Assembly: GCA_002084435.1 (NCBI GenBank)
Contig: NBLG01000006.1
Location: forward strand, 1 to 64,000
Direction of reading: 5' to 3'
Source of the DNA: Tenericutes bacterium 4572_104
Lineage (GTDB): Bacteria; Bacillota_I; Bacilli_A; Izemoplasmatales; UBA5603
DNA length: 64,000 bases
Under the pieces are notes generated by a model that was not told the DNA's origin, did not search any database, and saw only the letters and a list, made by a program, of their open reading frames with translations. This document shows positions 56,174-64,000 of the stretch, piece after piece. Numbering within the stretch: position 1 is the first letter of the stretch; the number at the start of each line of letters is the position of its first letter. A program made the position numbers and the translations under genes.

Positions 56174-56626
56174 ATGTTCTTAGTAACTACTATGGATCCG
56201 CAGACTGTTATGATCATTATATGGATTGGAATTATTATATTAGCAGCTGTTATTGAAGCATCCACAATGGATTTATCTAGTATATGGTTTTCTGCCGGCG
56301 CACTTGTTGCGTTGATAGTAACTCTTTTTACCAATAATGTAGCTGCACAAGTAATTGCATTTATCGTTGCTTCTTCCGGCTTATTACTTACAGTAAGACC
56401 TATGGTTAGAAAGAATTTAAAGAAAAACGATATTAAAACAAACGCCGATAGTTTAATAGGAAAAATAGCCATTTGTACTTCTGCCATTAAAGTCGAAGAA
56501 CGTGGCGAAGTCAAAATTGAAGGAAAAATATGGACTGCCATTTCTAATGAAGATATAGACCCTGGTGATAAGGTAGTAGTTTTAGCTATTAAAGGCGTTA
56601 AATTGGTCGTTAGGAAACAAGAATGA
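56174..56626 (+). CDS. NfeD-family membrane protein (short form)
   Basis: About 150 residues. Two to three membrane helices (about 8-28, 40-62, 65-80), then a C-terminal OB-fold (SLIGKIAICTSAIKVEERGEVKIEG...) typical of NfeD1b. NfeD proteins partner with SPFH/stomatin proteins in membrane microdomains; the SPFH gene is two genes downstream. ATG at 56174 follows GAGGTG; the GTG at 56168 is less likely. The 3' end overlaps the RDD gene by four bases. Confidence 0.85.
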   Translation: MFLVTTMDPQTVMIIIWIGIIILAAVIEASTMDLSSIWFSAGALVALIVTLFTNNVAAQVIAFIVASSGLLLTVRPMVRKNLKKNDIKTNADSLIGKIAICTSAIKVEERGEVKIEGKIWTAISNEDIDPGDKVVVLAIKGVKLVVRKQE

Positions 56627-57306
56627 AAGCTGGTTTTTTTAGACGCTTAAGCTCTGCGGTTATTGATCTTGTATTAGTCATCGTTGTTATTTACTTAATA
56701 TTTATTGCAGGAGGAAGAATATTATTAAGGAATAGAGTTAACTATTTTGACCAACGAAATTATGCTTTTCATGAATTATTGGATGCTTATAACAATGATT
56801 TAGCTAATGCGCAAAATGAATATAGTGCAAATATGGAAGCTGCTGGTGATGATTTAGATTTGCAAGCTCAGGCTCAAGATTTATATAATATGAAAACTTC
56901 CATTCTCAATATGCAAAATTCAATAGATATTCAACCATATAATGTTTCATTGACATATTATTATTATGAAATTATTAATTTTTTCACATACGGATTAGTA
57001 ATAATATTCGCTATATTATCAATAGCTGTTTCGGGTAATACTATTGGAAGAATATTATTTAAAATCAAACTTATTAAACACCCAAGTGATGAAAATTCAT
57101 CTAAGCCAAGCGTATTACAATTATTACTTCACGATTCTATTTTAAAATATTTAGTTATAGCTTTAGTATTTTCATACAGTATTTATCTTGGTTTTATTTT
57201 TATTCTATTTTCATTGTTAGTAGATTTATTGTTAATATCAATAACTCGATCAAAATCAACTGTCAGAGATTATTTATCTCAACTTCAAGTTATTAATTCG
57301 AATTAA
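56623..57306 (+). CDS. RDD-family membrane protein
   Basis: 227 residues. The N-end FFRRLSSAVIDLVLVIVVIYL is the RDD signature (Arg and Asp in TM1). There are about four membrane helices and an unusual 85-residue soluble loop (about 30-115) between TM1 and TM2 with a Gln/Asn/Ala-rich coiled stretch. Function of RDD proteins is uncertain; some act in Na+/H+ exchange. ATGA overlap with the NfeD gene shows co-translation. Confidence 0.8.
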   Translation: MKAGFFRRLSSAVIDLVLVIVVIYLIFIAGGRILLRNRVNYFDQRNYAFHELLDAYNNDLANAQNEYSANMEAAGDDLDLQAQAQDLYNMKTSILNMQNSIDIQPYNVSLTYYYYEIINFFTYGLVIIFAILSIAVSGNTIGRILFKIKLIKHPSDENSSKPSVLQLLLHDSILKYLVIALVFSYSIYLGFIFILFSLLVDLLLISITRSKSTVRDYLSQLQVINSN

Positions 57307-57342
57307 TGATAAACAAAATATAATTAAGGAGGAAATATTATT

Positions 57343-58293
57343 ATGTTTACACCATTATTTTTAGTTACATCTGTTGGATGGACAATAATCATTATAGCTA
57401 TTGTTATAGTATTAGCTTATTTAGGAAGCCGTATTAAAATTGTTTCTCAAGCAACAGAGTATATTGTAGAACGTTTAGGTAAATATCACCAAACGTGGAC
57501 TGCAGGTTACAATTTCTTATTACCTTTCGTTGACAGAATAAGAAAAACTTATAATGTCAGAGGTAGAGTAATAGAGGCAATCACTTTAAAGGAACAAGTT
57601 TTAGATTTCCCACCACAGGCTGTTATTACAAAAGATAATGTTACAATGCAAATTGATACTGTAGTATTCTTACAAATAACAGATTCAAAACAATATGTGT
57701 ATGGTGCGGATAATCCTGGTTCATTGATTGAACAATTAACAGCGACTACATTACGTAACATTATTGGTGAACTTGAACTTGACCAAACATTAACTTCAAG
57801 AGATCTTATTAATGAAAGAATGCGTCGTATTCTTGATGAAGCTACAGACCCTTGGGGAATTAAAATTAACCGCGTTGAGTTAAAAAATATTATTCCACCA
57901 AAAGAAATTAGAGAAGCCATGGAAAAACAAATGCGTGCAGAACGTGAACGTAGAGAATCTATTTTGATTGCTGAAGGTAAAAAAGCAGCCAACATTCTTG
58001 AAGCTGAAGGTAAAAAAGAAGCTGCTATTAGAGAAGCTGAAGGTCAGAGAGAAGCTGCTATTAGAGTGGCTGAAGGTCGCGCTCAAGCAATTCTTAATGT
58101 CCAAGCAGCCGTTGCTAAGGGTATTGAATTAGTTAAGGCTGCCAAAGCTGATAAAGCTGTATTAACACTTGAAGCTTATAAGGCAATGGAAAATGTTGCT
58201 AAGGGCCAAGCTACTAAAATTATTATTCCTAGCGAAATGCAAGGCATAGTTGGATTAGCTTCTGGTTTAGTTGAATCTTTAAAAGACAAATAA
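57343..58293 (+). CDS. SPFH/stomatin-like membrane scaffold (QmcA type)
   Basis: 316 residues. An N-terminal membrane helix (about 10-28), an SPFH/PHB domain (about 35-200) with VERLGKYHQTWTAGYNFLLP, and a C-terminal coiled-coil rich in EAEGKKEAAIREAEGQ repeats. These proteins form large membrane cages and gather partners, often with FtsH in bacteria, which is notable given the altered FtsH here. GGAGG precedes ATG. It ends the operon with a strong terminator. Confidence 0.93.
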   Translation: MFTPLFLVTSVGWTIIIIAIVIVLAYLGSRIKIVSQATEYIVERLGKYHQTWTAGYNFLLPFVDRIRKTYNVRGRVIEAITLKEQVLDFPPQAVITKDNVTMQIDTVVFLQITDSKQYVYGADNPGSLIEQLTATTLRNIIGELELDQTLTSRDLINERMRRILDEATDPWGIKINRVELKNIIPPKEIREAMEKQMRAERERRESILIAEGKKAANILEAEGKKEAAIREAEGQREAAIRVAEGRAQAILNVQAAVAKGIELVKAAKADKAVLTLEAYKAMENVAKGQATKIIIPSEMQGIVGLASGLVESLKDK

Positions 58294-58302
58294 TAGTTTC
58301 AC

Positions 58303-58334
58303 AAAAAAAGCTGAAATTTATCAGCTTTTTTTTT
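58303..58334. terminator. Bidirectional terminator between SPFH gene and asnS
   Basis: A 12-bp stem (AAAAAAAGCTGA / TCAGCTTTTTTT) with T-runs on both strands, between convergent genes. Confidence 0.9.
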
Positions 58335-59706
58335 AGAATTCACAATTTTTGGGAGTTCTAGGGAACGGAAGGACATCTCTTATGTTGTCAATTCCTGTAA
58401 CATACATTATCATACGTTCTAATCCTAGACCAAATCCTGAGTGTTTGCAACCTCCATATTTGCGTAAATCTTTATACCACCATAAATTTTTAGCAGTAAT
58501 ATTCATGTTCTTAATTCTTTTCTCTAATAAATCTAATCGTTCTTCTCTTTGTGAACCTCCAAGTAATTCTCCTGCTTTTGGCACCAACAAATCCATTGCG
58601 GCTACTGTTTCTCCATCATCATTCATTCTCATATAGAAAGCTTTAATATCTTTTGGCCAATCTATAATGAAAACAGGGCCATCAAAATACTTAGTTAAAT
58701 ATTTTTCATGTTCTGTTGCCAAATCTTTTCCTTGTTTAGGTTTATTTTCAAAATCTTCTTTACTATTAATTAAAATATCTACAGCTTCTTTATGTGTAGC
58801 TACTTTGAATTTACTAGCTAATACTTTCTTAAGCTTTTGAATTAATCCTTTTTCAACAAAGCGATTAAAGAATTCTAATTCTGAAGGGCATCTATTGAAT
58901 ACATCCTGAATAACATATTTAATCATATCCTCAGCGAGTTGCATATCATCATAAATATCCGCAAAAGCTATTTCAGGCTCAATCATCCAAAATTCAGAAG
59001 CGTGTAATTTTGTATTTGAATTTTCAGCTCTAAAGGTTGGTCCAAAAGTATATACATCTCTATATGCTAGCGCAAAAGCTTCAGCTTGAAGTTGACCACT
59101 AACACTTAAATTAGTCTTTTTACCAAAGAAATCATTAGAATAATCTAATTTCTTCATGTTTTCTAAGTCTAAAGTTGTTACTTGAAACATTTCTCCAGCT
59201 CCTTCAGCGTCGCTTGAAGCTATTATTGGAGCGTGAACATATATAAAATTACGTTCTTGAAAAAATTTATGTATAGCAAAAGACACAACAGATCGAACTC
59301 TGAATGTTGCGTTAAATAAATTTGTTCGCATACGTAAATGTGCATTTTCTCTTAAAAATTCTCTTGAATGCCTTTTAGGTTGAATTGGATAATCTTCTAA
59401 ACTATCGCCAATCAATATAACATTAGATGCTTTTACCTCAAATGGTTGTTTAGCGTTAGGAGTTAAAACTAGTTTCCCTTCTACTTCAATTGAGGACCCT
59501 ACACGCAATTTAGATATTTCTTTAAAATTAGTTAATATCTTACTTTCATAAACAATTTGTAAGGTTTCAAAACATGATCCATCATTTAAATCGATAAATC
59601 CAAATTCTTTTTGGTCTCTATTATTTCGAACCCATCCCTTTATAACTACTTGTTTCTCTTGAAATTTAGCTGAATTTTCATATAAATTCTTAATTCTTAT
59701 CTCCAT
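58333..59706 (-). CDS. asnS: Asparaginyl-tRNA synthetase
   Basis: 457 residues, class IIb. An N-terminal OB-fold ([20 protein letters not shown]) is followed by the catalytic core with motif 2 [20 protein letters not shown] and motif 3 [15 protein letters not shown]. AsnRS rather than AspRS is indicated by this motif-2 region and by the T-box upstream of the operon. It overlaps the AlkD-like gene by ten bases, so both are under T-box control. Confidence 0.96.
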   Translation of the reverse strand: MEIRIKNLYENSAKFQEKQVVIKGWVRNNRDQKEFGFIDLNDGSCFETLQIVYESKILTNFKEISKLRVGSSIEVEGKLVLTPNAKQPFEVKASNVILIGDSLEDYPIQPKRHSREFLRENAHLRMRTNLFNATFRVRSVVSFAIHKFFQERNFIYVHAPIIASSDAEGAGEMFQVTTLDLENMKKLDYSNDFFGKKTNLSVSGQLQAEAFALAYRDVYTFGPTFRAENSNTKLHASEFWMIEPEIAFADIYDDMQLAEDMIKYVIQDVFNRCPSELEFFNRFVEKGLIQKLKKVLASKFKVATHKEAVDILINSKEDFENKPKQGKDLATEHEKYLTKYFDGPVFIIDWPKDIKAFYMRMNDDGETVAAMDLLVPKAGELLGGSQREERLDLLEKRIKNMNITAKNLWWYKDLRKYGGCKHSGFGLGLERMIMYVTGIDNIRDVLPFPRTPKNCEF

Positions 59707-60395
59707 GAGAAATCCCCCTTTAATATAGATTTTCTATTTTTTTCTTCATAGTGTTCAATTGCATAACGCAAAGTTGTTCTTGGAATTCTATTATAGTTTA
59801 CAAATAAATATTCTGTTAGTAATTCGCGGTTTTTATTTCCTATATTTCTTAACATCCATCCATTTGCTTTATGTATTAAATCATGTTTATCTTCTAATAG
59901 GTTATCAATAATATCTAATGGTACACTTAATTCGTTTTGTTTTATTAAATAATTTGTGGCTACAACGCTAATTCTTTTAATCCATAAATCTTTGGAATTA
60001 GAAAATTCATACAATAAGTCAAAATCTTGAATATTATATAAATACATTCCTAATATTTGATAAGCTGATGCATCTACAAGATTCCAATTATTAACGAATT
60101 TGATGTTTTTCAAATAATATTCAACTATTTTTTTCTGTTCAATCAATGATGCCTTCTTAATTTTATCATTTAATATAATTAATGCAAATAAACGATAATC
60201 ATTGATTTTTGAATGAATCAAAAGATTTAAATTATTATTATTAATAACACGATAATACTTTTTTGACAATTTTCTTAAATCAGGCACCGAAATACCTACA
60301 TAATAATCTGTAAATTCTTTTTCATATTTTTTTGCATAACCCCATTTGTCTATAGGTGTTTGATATTTTTGTAATTTTGTTAGTTCTTCAAACAT
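59697..60395 (-). CDS. AlkD-like DNA alkylation repair protein
   Basis: 232 residues made of HEAT-like helical repeats, with family-like [18 protein letters not shown] near the N-end and [15 protein letters not shown] toward the C-end. AlkD enzymes excise N3/N7-alkylpurines without base flipping. The catalytic Asp expected in the repeat region is not certain by eye. It is unusual as the first gene behind an Asn-type T-box, directly ahead of asnS. Confidence 0.8.
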   Translation of the reverse strand: MFEELTKLQKYQTPIDKWGYAKKYEKEFTDYYVGISVPDLRKLSKKYYRVINNNNLNLLIHSKINDYRLFALIILNDKIKKASLIEQKKIVEYYLKNIKFVNNWNLVDASAYQILGMYLYNIQDFDLLYEFSNSKDLWIKRISVVATNYLIKQNELSVPLDIIDNLLEDKHDLIHKANGWMLRNIGNKNRELLTEYLFVNYNRIPRTTLRYAIEHYEEKNRKSILKGDFSWR

Positions 60396-60414
60396 GTTCC
60401 CTCCAAATTATAAA

Positions 60415-60626
60415 AAAAAGCCCTTTAAAAAAGGACGATTTAAACCGTGGTACCACCTTAATTCCATTATAATAATAGCGCTTAAAATCTTTAACGCAGA
60501 TATACGTACAGTTCTACTAAATTTCTTCTGTCTCTCGCGGTGTTATTCAGATAGTTTTTGTATAAGGCTCCCACCATCCCTTAATCGCTAAAACAAAGGT
60601 GCTATCTTACTTCTCCGGTCATTGAT
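60415..60626 (-). promoter_or_regulatory. T-box riboswitch (probable Asn) controlling alkD-like/asnS
   Basis: The minus-strand leader of about 210 nt contains the T-box sequence GGTGGTACCACGG (60445-60457), then a terminator hairpin GTCCTTT / AAAGGGC plus eight T (60412-60436), then the ribosome-binding site. A long Stem I lies upstream, closed by AGATAG / CTATCT, with AAC (60554-60556) as the likely specifier. Uncharged tRNA-Asn would stabilise the antiterminator. The specifier is inferred from position and the asnS gene. Confidence 0.88.
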
Positions 60627-60633
60627 TTACTAT

Positions 60634-60661
60634 ATTATATCATAATAATTGCTTTTGTAAA
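60634..60661 (-). promoter_or_regulatory. Promoter of the T-box operon
   Basis: Minus strand TTTACA (60656-60661), 16-bp spacer, TATAAT (60634-60639), just ahead of the leader. Confidence 0.7.
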
Positions 60662-60676
60662 GCAAGCTAAATATTT

Positions 60677-61630
60677 TTATTTAAACAAGGAAGAAACGCC
60701 TTGATCATCAATTATATTTATAATTCCTTGTCCTAATAAGTTAGCAATAGATAATTGAGTTATCTTTGGAGATAATTTTTCTTTTGGAATTTCAACAGTA
60801 TTTGTACAAATTAATTTTTCTATTGGTGACTCTTCTATTTTTTTTACCGCATCTCCAGATAATAATGGATGTGTGCAACAAACATATACTTTTTTAGCCC
60901 CAGCATCTTTCAATGCATAAGTTGCGGCTGTAATTGAACCTGCGGTATCTACCATATCATCAATTATAATACAGTTTTTGTCTTTTACATCTCCAATTAT
61001 ATTCATTACAGATGCAACATTAGGTTTCGGTCTCATTTTATCAATTATAGCTATTGGTGCATTATTCATTGCATTAGCTAAATCTCTAGCTCTTGTAGCT
61101 CCTCCGTGATCAGGAGATACAATGCAAACATCTTCGAGTTTAAGTGTTAATAAATGTTTAGCCATTAAAGGAAGCGCCCTAAAATTATCTATAGGTATAT
61201 TAAAAAATCCTTGAATTTGAGCTGCATGCAAATCCATTGATATAACCCTGGCTGCTCCTGCAACTTGTAACAAATCGGCTATCAATTTAGCTGAGATAGG
61301 TTCTCTAGCTTTAGCTTTTCTATCTTGACGTGAATATCCATAATAAGGCATTACAACATTCACTTCTCTTGCAGATGCTCGTTTTAAAGCATCAATCATA
61401 ATTAACAGTTCCATAACTCTTTCGTTAACTGGGGAATTTGTTGATTGAATAACAAATACTTTATGTCCACGGACTGTTTCTGGGATGTTTATATTTATTT
61501 CTCCATCTGCAAAACGCTTTACTTCACATTCTGAGACTGGAATCCCAATATAATCCGCTATATCTTTAGTTAATTGAGCGCTTGAACTTAACGCAAATAT
61601 TTTAACTTTTGACCCATGAAATACAGCCAT
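60677..61630 (-). CDS. prs: Ribose-phosphate pyrophosphokinase (PRPP synthase)
   Basis: 317 residues. Makes PRPP from ribose 5-phosphate and ATP for nucleotide, His and Trp synthesis and for salvage (Hpt). Motifs: RFADGEININI, YYGYSRQDRK (about 98-107), VVSPDHGG-type loop VSPDHGGATRAR, and the PRPP-binding IIDDMVDTAGS. Class I length. Confidence 0.96.
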   Translation of the reverse strand: MAVFHGSKVKIFALSSSAQLTKDIADYIGIPVSECEVKRFADGEININIPETVRGHKVFVIQSTNSPVNERVMELLIMIDALKRASAREVNVVMPYYGYSRQDRKAKAREPISAKLIADLLQVAGAARVISMDLHAAQIQGFFNIPIDNFRALPLMAKHLLTLKLEDVCIVSPDHGGATRARDLANAMNNAPIAIIDKMRPKPNVASVMNIIGDVKDKNCIIIDDMVDTAGSITAATYALKDAGAKKVYVCCTHPLLSGDAVKKIEESPIEKLICTNTVEIPKEKLSPKITQLSIANLLGQGIINIIDDQGVSSLFK

Positions 61631-61734
61631 TTAATCACCAATTTATATAGTAATATCTTAATTTTACTATACCCTTTCTATAAATTAATTCTCATATTCA
61701 TTGTACTATTATATTATACAACAACATATAGAAA

Positions 61735-61762
61735 TAAAAAAGCACTAACTTATGTTAGTGCT
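61735..61762 (-). terminator. Terminator after spoVG
   Basis: A 9-bp stem (AGCACTAAC / GTTAGTGCT), four-base loop and a T-run on the minus strand, touching the spoVG stop. Confidence 0.9.
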
Positions 61763-62036
61763 ATTCTTCTTCAGATTTTATTTCTGGAATTTCATGATAC
61801 TTATCTAGTACTGCTTTTTCAATCATTGCTCTAGTTTCACTGTTGATTGGATGGGCAACATCTTTGTAATCGCCGTTAGGCATTTTTCTACTTGGCATAG
61901 CAACAAAAAGTCCATTTTTTCCCTCAATGATTCGCAACTCATGCACAACAAAACAATTATCAATCGTTATCGCCGCAATGCCAACCAAACGATTATCTCC
62001 GTTGATTCTTTTTGCGCGTACTTCTGTAATTTCCAC
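61761..62036 (-). CDS. spoVG: SpoVG family nucleic-acid-binding regulator
   Basis: 91 residues. SpoVG proteins bind DNA and RNA and affect septation and virulence in non-sporulating as well as sporulating Bacillota. Typical pattern: MEITEVRAKRI, LVGIAAITIDNCFVVHELRIIEG, FVAMPSRKMPNGDYKDVAHPIN. The order ispE-spoVG-prs follows Bacillus, with purR, yabJ and glmU missing. GAGGTGG precedes ATG. Confidence 0.96.
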   Translation of the reverse strand: MEITEVRAKRINGDNRLVGIAAITIDNCFVVHELRIIEGKNGLFVAMPSRKMPNGDYKDVAHPINSETRAMIEKAVLDKYHEIPEIKSEEE

Positions 62037-62055
62037 ATTACCACCTCTTTAAATG

Positions 62056-62085
62056 ATTATATCACGATTTTTTTTAAATTTTCAA
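62056..62085 (-). promoter_or_regulatory. spoVG promoter
   Basis: Minus strand TTGAAA (62080-62085), 18-bp spacer, TATAAT (62056-62061), directly ahead of the ribosome-binding site, so the leader is short. Confidence 0.7.
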
Positions 62086-62102
62086 TGGGTTAAGCAAAAA
62101 TT

Positions 62103-62954
62103 TTATAAAAAATTATAAATATTTGTAAAATATTTACCTTTATTACGCTCTACAAATGCTTGAGCTTCCACATCACTCGCTTTTACCATCTTAATAAATG
62201 TTGATCCTGATCCTGTCATTGTTAATCCCTTGTCACCAAGTTCATTTTTAATATCATTATAAGTTTGTTCAACTTTTTTATTTTTATTTATCGCTATAGT
62301 TTGAAGTGCATTATGCATATTTTGAACAAAATCTTCAATATTATTTTTTTGAACAGCTTTTTTAATCTTTTTTATATCGATATTATCAAAACCAAAACGA
62401 TCTCCTAATGTAAAAATATCTTCTGTTGAGATATATTCTCTTGGATTTACTAATAATATTTTATAATTAGAAAAATCAAATTCAAATGTTGTTATTTTTT
62501 CTCCGATACCTTCAACAAAAGCGGGTTTATCAATAATACAATAAGGAATATCCGCTCCAAATTTAATTCCTATATTTTGCATTTCTTGAAGTGTTAAATT
62601 TAATTGGAACATTTTATTTATTCCTCTAATAATAGCCGCTGCATCAACTGAGTTTCCCGCTAATCCCGCACCAAAAGGAATTACTTTATCTATAGTTACA
62701 GAAATTCCTTTTTCAGGAACAAATTTTTGAATCATATATCTAGCCGATTCAATTACTAAATTATTTTGATTTGAGAGAAATAAATCATTAGATTTAATGA
62801 TGGCTAACCCAGGAGAATCTATTTCTTCTATTGTAATCGTATCATATAAATCAATTTTTGCATTTATCATCTCTAGATTATGATACCCGTCTTCTCTTTT
62901 GCCTATGACATTTATAAAGAGATTTACTTTTGCATATGCTTTTTCAGTAATCAC
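62103..62954 (-). CDS. ispE: 4-diphosphocytidyl-2-C-methylerythritol kinase IspE
   Basis: 283 residues of the GHMP kinase family, fourth step of the MEP isoprenoid pathway. It begins AYAKVNLFINVIGKREDGYHNLEM, an IspE hallmark, and has a C-terminal MTGSGSTFI. The ATP loop reads GAGLAGNSVDAAA where GLGGGSSDAAA is usual, so the glycine-rich loop is altered at two positions. The presence of IspE indicates the MEP route to isoprenoids. Confidence 0.92.
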   Translation of the reverse strand: MITEKAYAKVNLFINVIGKREDGYHNLEMINAKIDLYDTITIEEIDSPGLAIIKSNDLFLSNQNNLVIESARYMIQKFVPEKGISVTIDKVIPFGAGLAGNSVDAAAIIRGINKMFQLNLTLQEMQNIGIKFGADIPYCIIDKPAFVEGIGEKITTFEFDFSNYKILLVNPREYISTEDIFTLGDRFGFDNIDIKKIKKAVQKNNIEDFVQNMHNALQTIAINKNKKVEQTYNDIKNELGDKGLTMTGSGSTFIKMVKASDVEAQAFVERNKGKYFTNIYNFL

Positions 62955-63023
62955 TTTATCACATCCTTATTTTTTTATTTTTATATATACATTCTATCAT
63001 AATTATATATATATTTTCACCTA

Positions 63024-63353
63024 TCATAATAAATCTATATTTAAAATATCAGAAGCAGATATTTTTTCTAGCGTAGAAAGAATGACAAATTTATAAATAT
63101 AGTCAACTTTTTTTATTTTTCCATAAGTTACTTTAGAATATCCATCTTTAAAATAAGTAATAGCTACTTCTAAATGATTATGTAAAGCTTCGTTTAGTTT
63201 TCTGTTTAACATTTCAAGAGCATCGTTACTCAATATAGGCTTTTCAATTTTTTTCAAACGATATTGCATTTCTTTTAACATTGAATTAAATCCGTTCAAC
63301 GCATCAAAGGCCGCCCATTTAATAATCCCTCGGTCTTTATAAGTATTAAGCAT
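63024..63353 (-). CDS. YolD-like protein
   Basis: About 109 residues with the YolD-family opening YKDRGIIKWAAFDALNGF and a long helical middle. YolD-like genes typically sit beside Y-family polymerase genes of the UvrX/YqjW kind, as here, and may act in mutagenic repair. ATG at 63351-63353 follows AGGTGG inside the polymerase 3' end; the GTG at 63362 is less favoured. It overlaps the polymerase gene by eight bases. Confidence 0.8.
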   Translation of the reverse strand: MLNTYKDRGIIKWAAFDALNGFNSMLKEMQYRLKKIEKPILSNDALEMLNRKLNEALHNHLEVAITYFKDGYSKVTYGKIKKVDYIYKFVILSTLEKISASDILNIDLL

Positions 63354-64000
63354 TATGTCCACCTATCATTTCATTTCTAGCCTTAATCGTAGAATATTTT
63401 AATTCGCTAGAAGCTCTATTAACACTGTTCTTTCCATAACGGCTTTTTATTTCATCAATCGTTGAAAATACTTTTTGCTCTTTGAAAACTTCGTTGATAT
63501 CTTCAAATATATTTGTTTGATAGCCTATTTTTTCTACAAGATTTGTTACCGAAACTCTTACAACTCTTATTGGCGAATTATCATAAAATTTTTCCATTAA
63601 CCTTAAACACGCTCGATAAATATGAGACTCATTTTGAGATGGTGAGGCAAGTTTCATCTGACGCGAAAATCCTCCGCCGACATCTTTGCTATATGCTAAC
63701 CCAAAATGTACCGTTCTAGCAAGTTTTTTGCTTAACCTTAACCTTCTACAAACATCATCAACCATCTCTCTAATAATTTGATATATTTCTGGTTTATAAT
63801 AATCGTGGAATAGAGTCTGTCCAATTCCGTAACTTTTGCTAACAGGTTTTATATTCATTTTTTCTTGTATCATACTCATATCAATACCATGAGAATGATA
63901 ATATAATTCTTCTCCTATAATTCCAAATTTCTTTTTTAATTCTATAACATCATAATTCGCTAAATCTCCAATTTTAAAAATGTCCATTTGATTAAGATTA
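63346..64000 (-). CDS. Y-family DNA polymerase (UvrX/YqjW-like), C-terminal part
   Basis: The frame is open to the window edge, so the 5' end with the palm and catalytic residues lies beyond 64000. About 217 residues are seen: IFKIGDLANYDVIELKKKFG (helix-hairpin-helix/thumb), then the little-finger domain with SYGIGQTLFHDY and PIRVVRVSVTNL. This matches the C-terminal half of translesion polymerases of the ImpB/UmuC type. The first in-frame ATG at 63987 is internal and not the real start. Confidence 0.85.
   Translation of the reverse strand, partial: NLNQMDIFKIGDLANYDVIELKKKFGIIGEELYYHSHGIDMSMIQEKMNIKPVSKSYGIGQTLFHDYYKPEIYQIIREMVDDVCRRLRLSKKLARTVHFGLAYSKDVGGGFSRQMKLASPSQNESHIYRACLRLMEKFYDNSPIRVVRVSVTNLVEKIGYQTNIFEDINEVFKEQKVFSTIDEIKSRYGKNSVNRASSELKYSTIKARNEMIGGHNA

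Overview
This is a 64 kb piece of a very AT-rich, low-GC bacterial chromosome. TGA is a normal stop (for example at 6730-6732, 23944-23946 and 56169-56171) and Trp is read from TGG, so this is not the Mycoplasma code. The gene set matches the origin-proximal region of Bacillota: mnmG-rsmG-parA-parB-DUF951, mnmE, dnaX-ybaB-recR, tilS-hpt-ftsH, rqcP, lysS, ispE, spoVG, prs, rpmE, tdk and SRP RNA. There are many Thr-rich lipoproteins, a surface nuclease locus and no sporulation genes other than spoVG. This fits a standard-code relative of the Mollicutes such as Izemoplasmatales. That placement is an inference; no rRNA gene lies in the window. A parS-like 16-mer at 54706 and the parAB genes support proximity to oriC.

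Layout. 1-2305: an accessory patch in which a tRNA-Phe gene has been split and stacked with small inserts (a GTG-start membrane protein, a BspA-like leucine-rich-repeat lipoprotein, a broken XRE regulator and a broken tyrosine integrase). Each insert is bounded by copies of the tRNA-Phe anticodon arm. 2305-3309: a minus-strand tRNA array with two clear promoters, ten complete tRNAs and one tRNA-like remnant without an anticodon arm. 3447-10552: MazG-like enzyme, DUF951, parB, parA, two paralogous membrane proteins where Bacillus has noc, then rsmG and mnmG. 10602-22862: housekeeping genes including ffs, tadA-tdk, rpmE, malic enzyme, maf, and tilS-hpt-ftsH-rqcP. FtsH has lost the segment that carries its HEXXH protease motif. 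A ZnuA-like lipoprotein, lysS and two unknown proteins follow. 22931-36019: fba, a 5'-nucleotidase without a signal peptide, tldE-tldD, an M32 peptidase, pyrG behind an attenuator-like leader, rpoE, a Na/Pi symporter and two NrnA paralogues.

36167-49324 is the most distinctive block, a minus-strand set of eight genes. It holds a lipoprotein nuclease (four PASTA domains, a lamin-tail domain and a thermonuclease domain), a two-TM unknown protein, a complete sugar-type ABC importer (ATPase, two permeases, binding protein), a small lipoprotein with an EF-hand-like loop, and a 1454-residue Ig/OB-fold/lamin-tail lipoprotein. Read together it looks like a surface system that binds and cuts extracellular DNA and imports products. 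Thymidine kinase and a nucleotidase elsewhere in the window could feed salvage.

49455-64000: small membrane protein, recR-ybaB-dnaX, mnmE with a parS-like site, a TtcA-family enzyme, an NfeD-RDD-SPFH membrane operon, a T-box-controlled alkD-like/asnS operon, prs, spoVG, ispE, and a YolD/Y-family polymerase pair cut by the window edge. Several genes carry clean internal losses (ftsH, fba, the nucleotidase 5' end, one tRNA). These are either real reductive changes or assembly collapses, and should be checked against reads.
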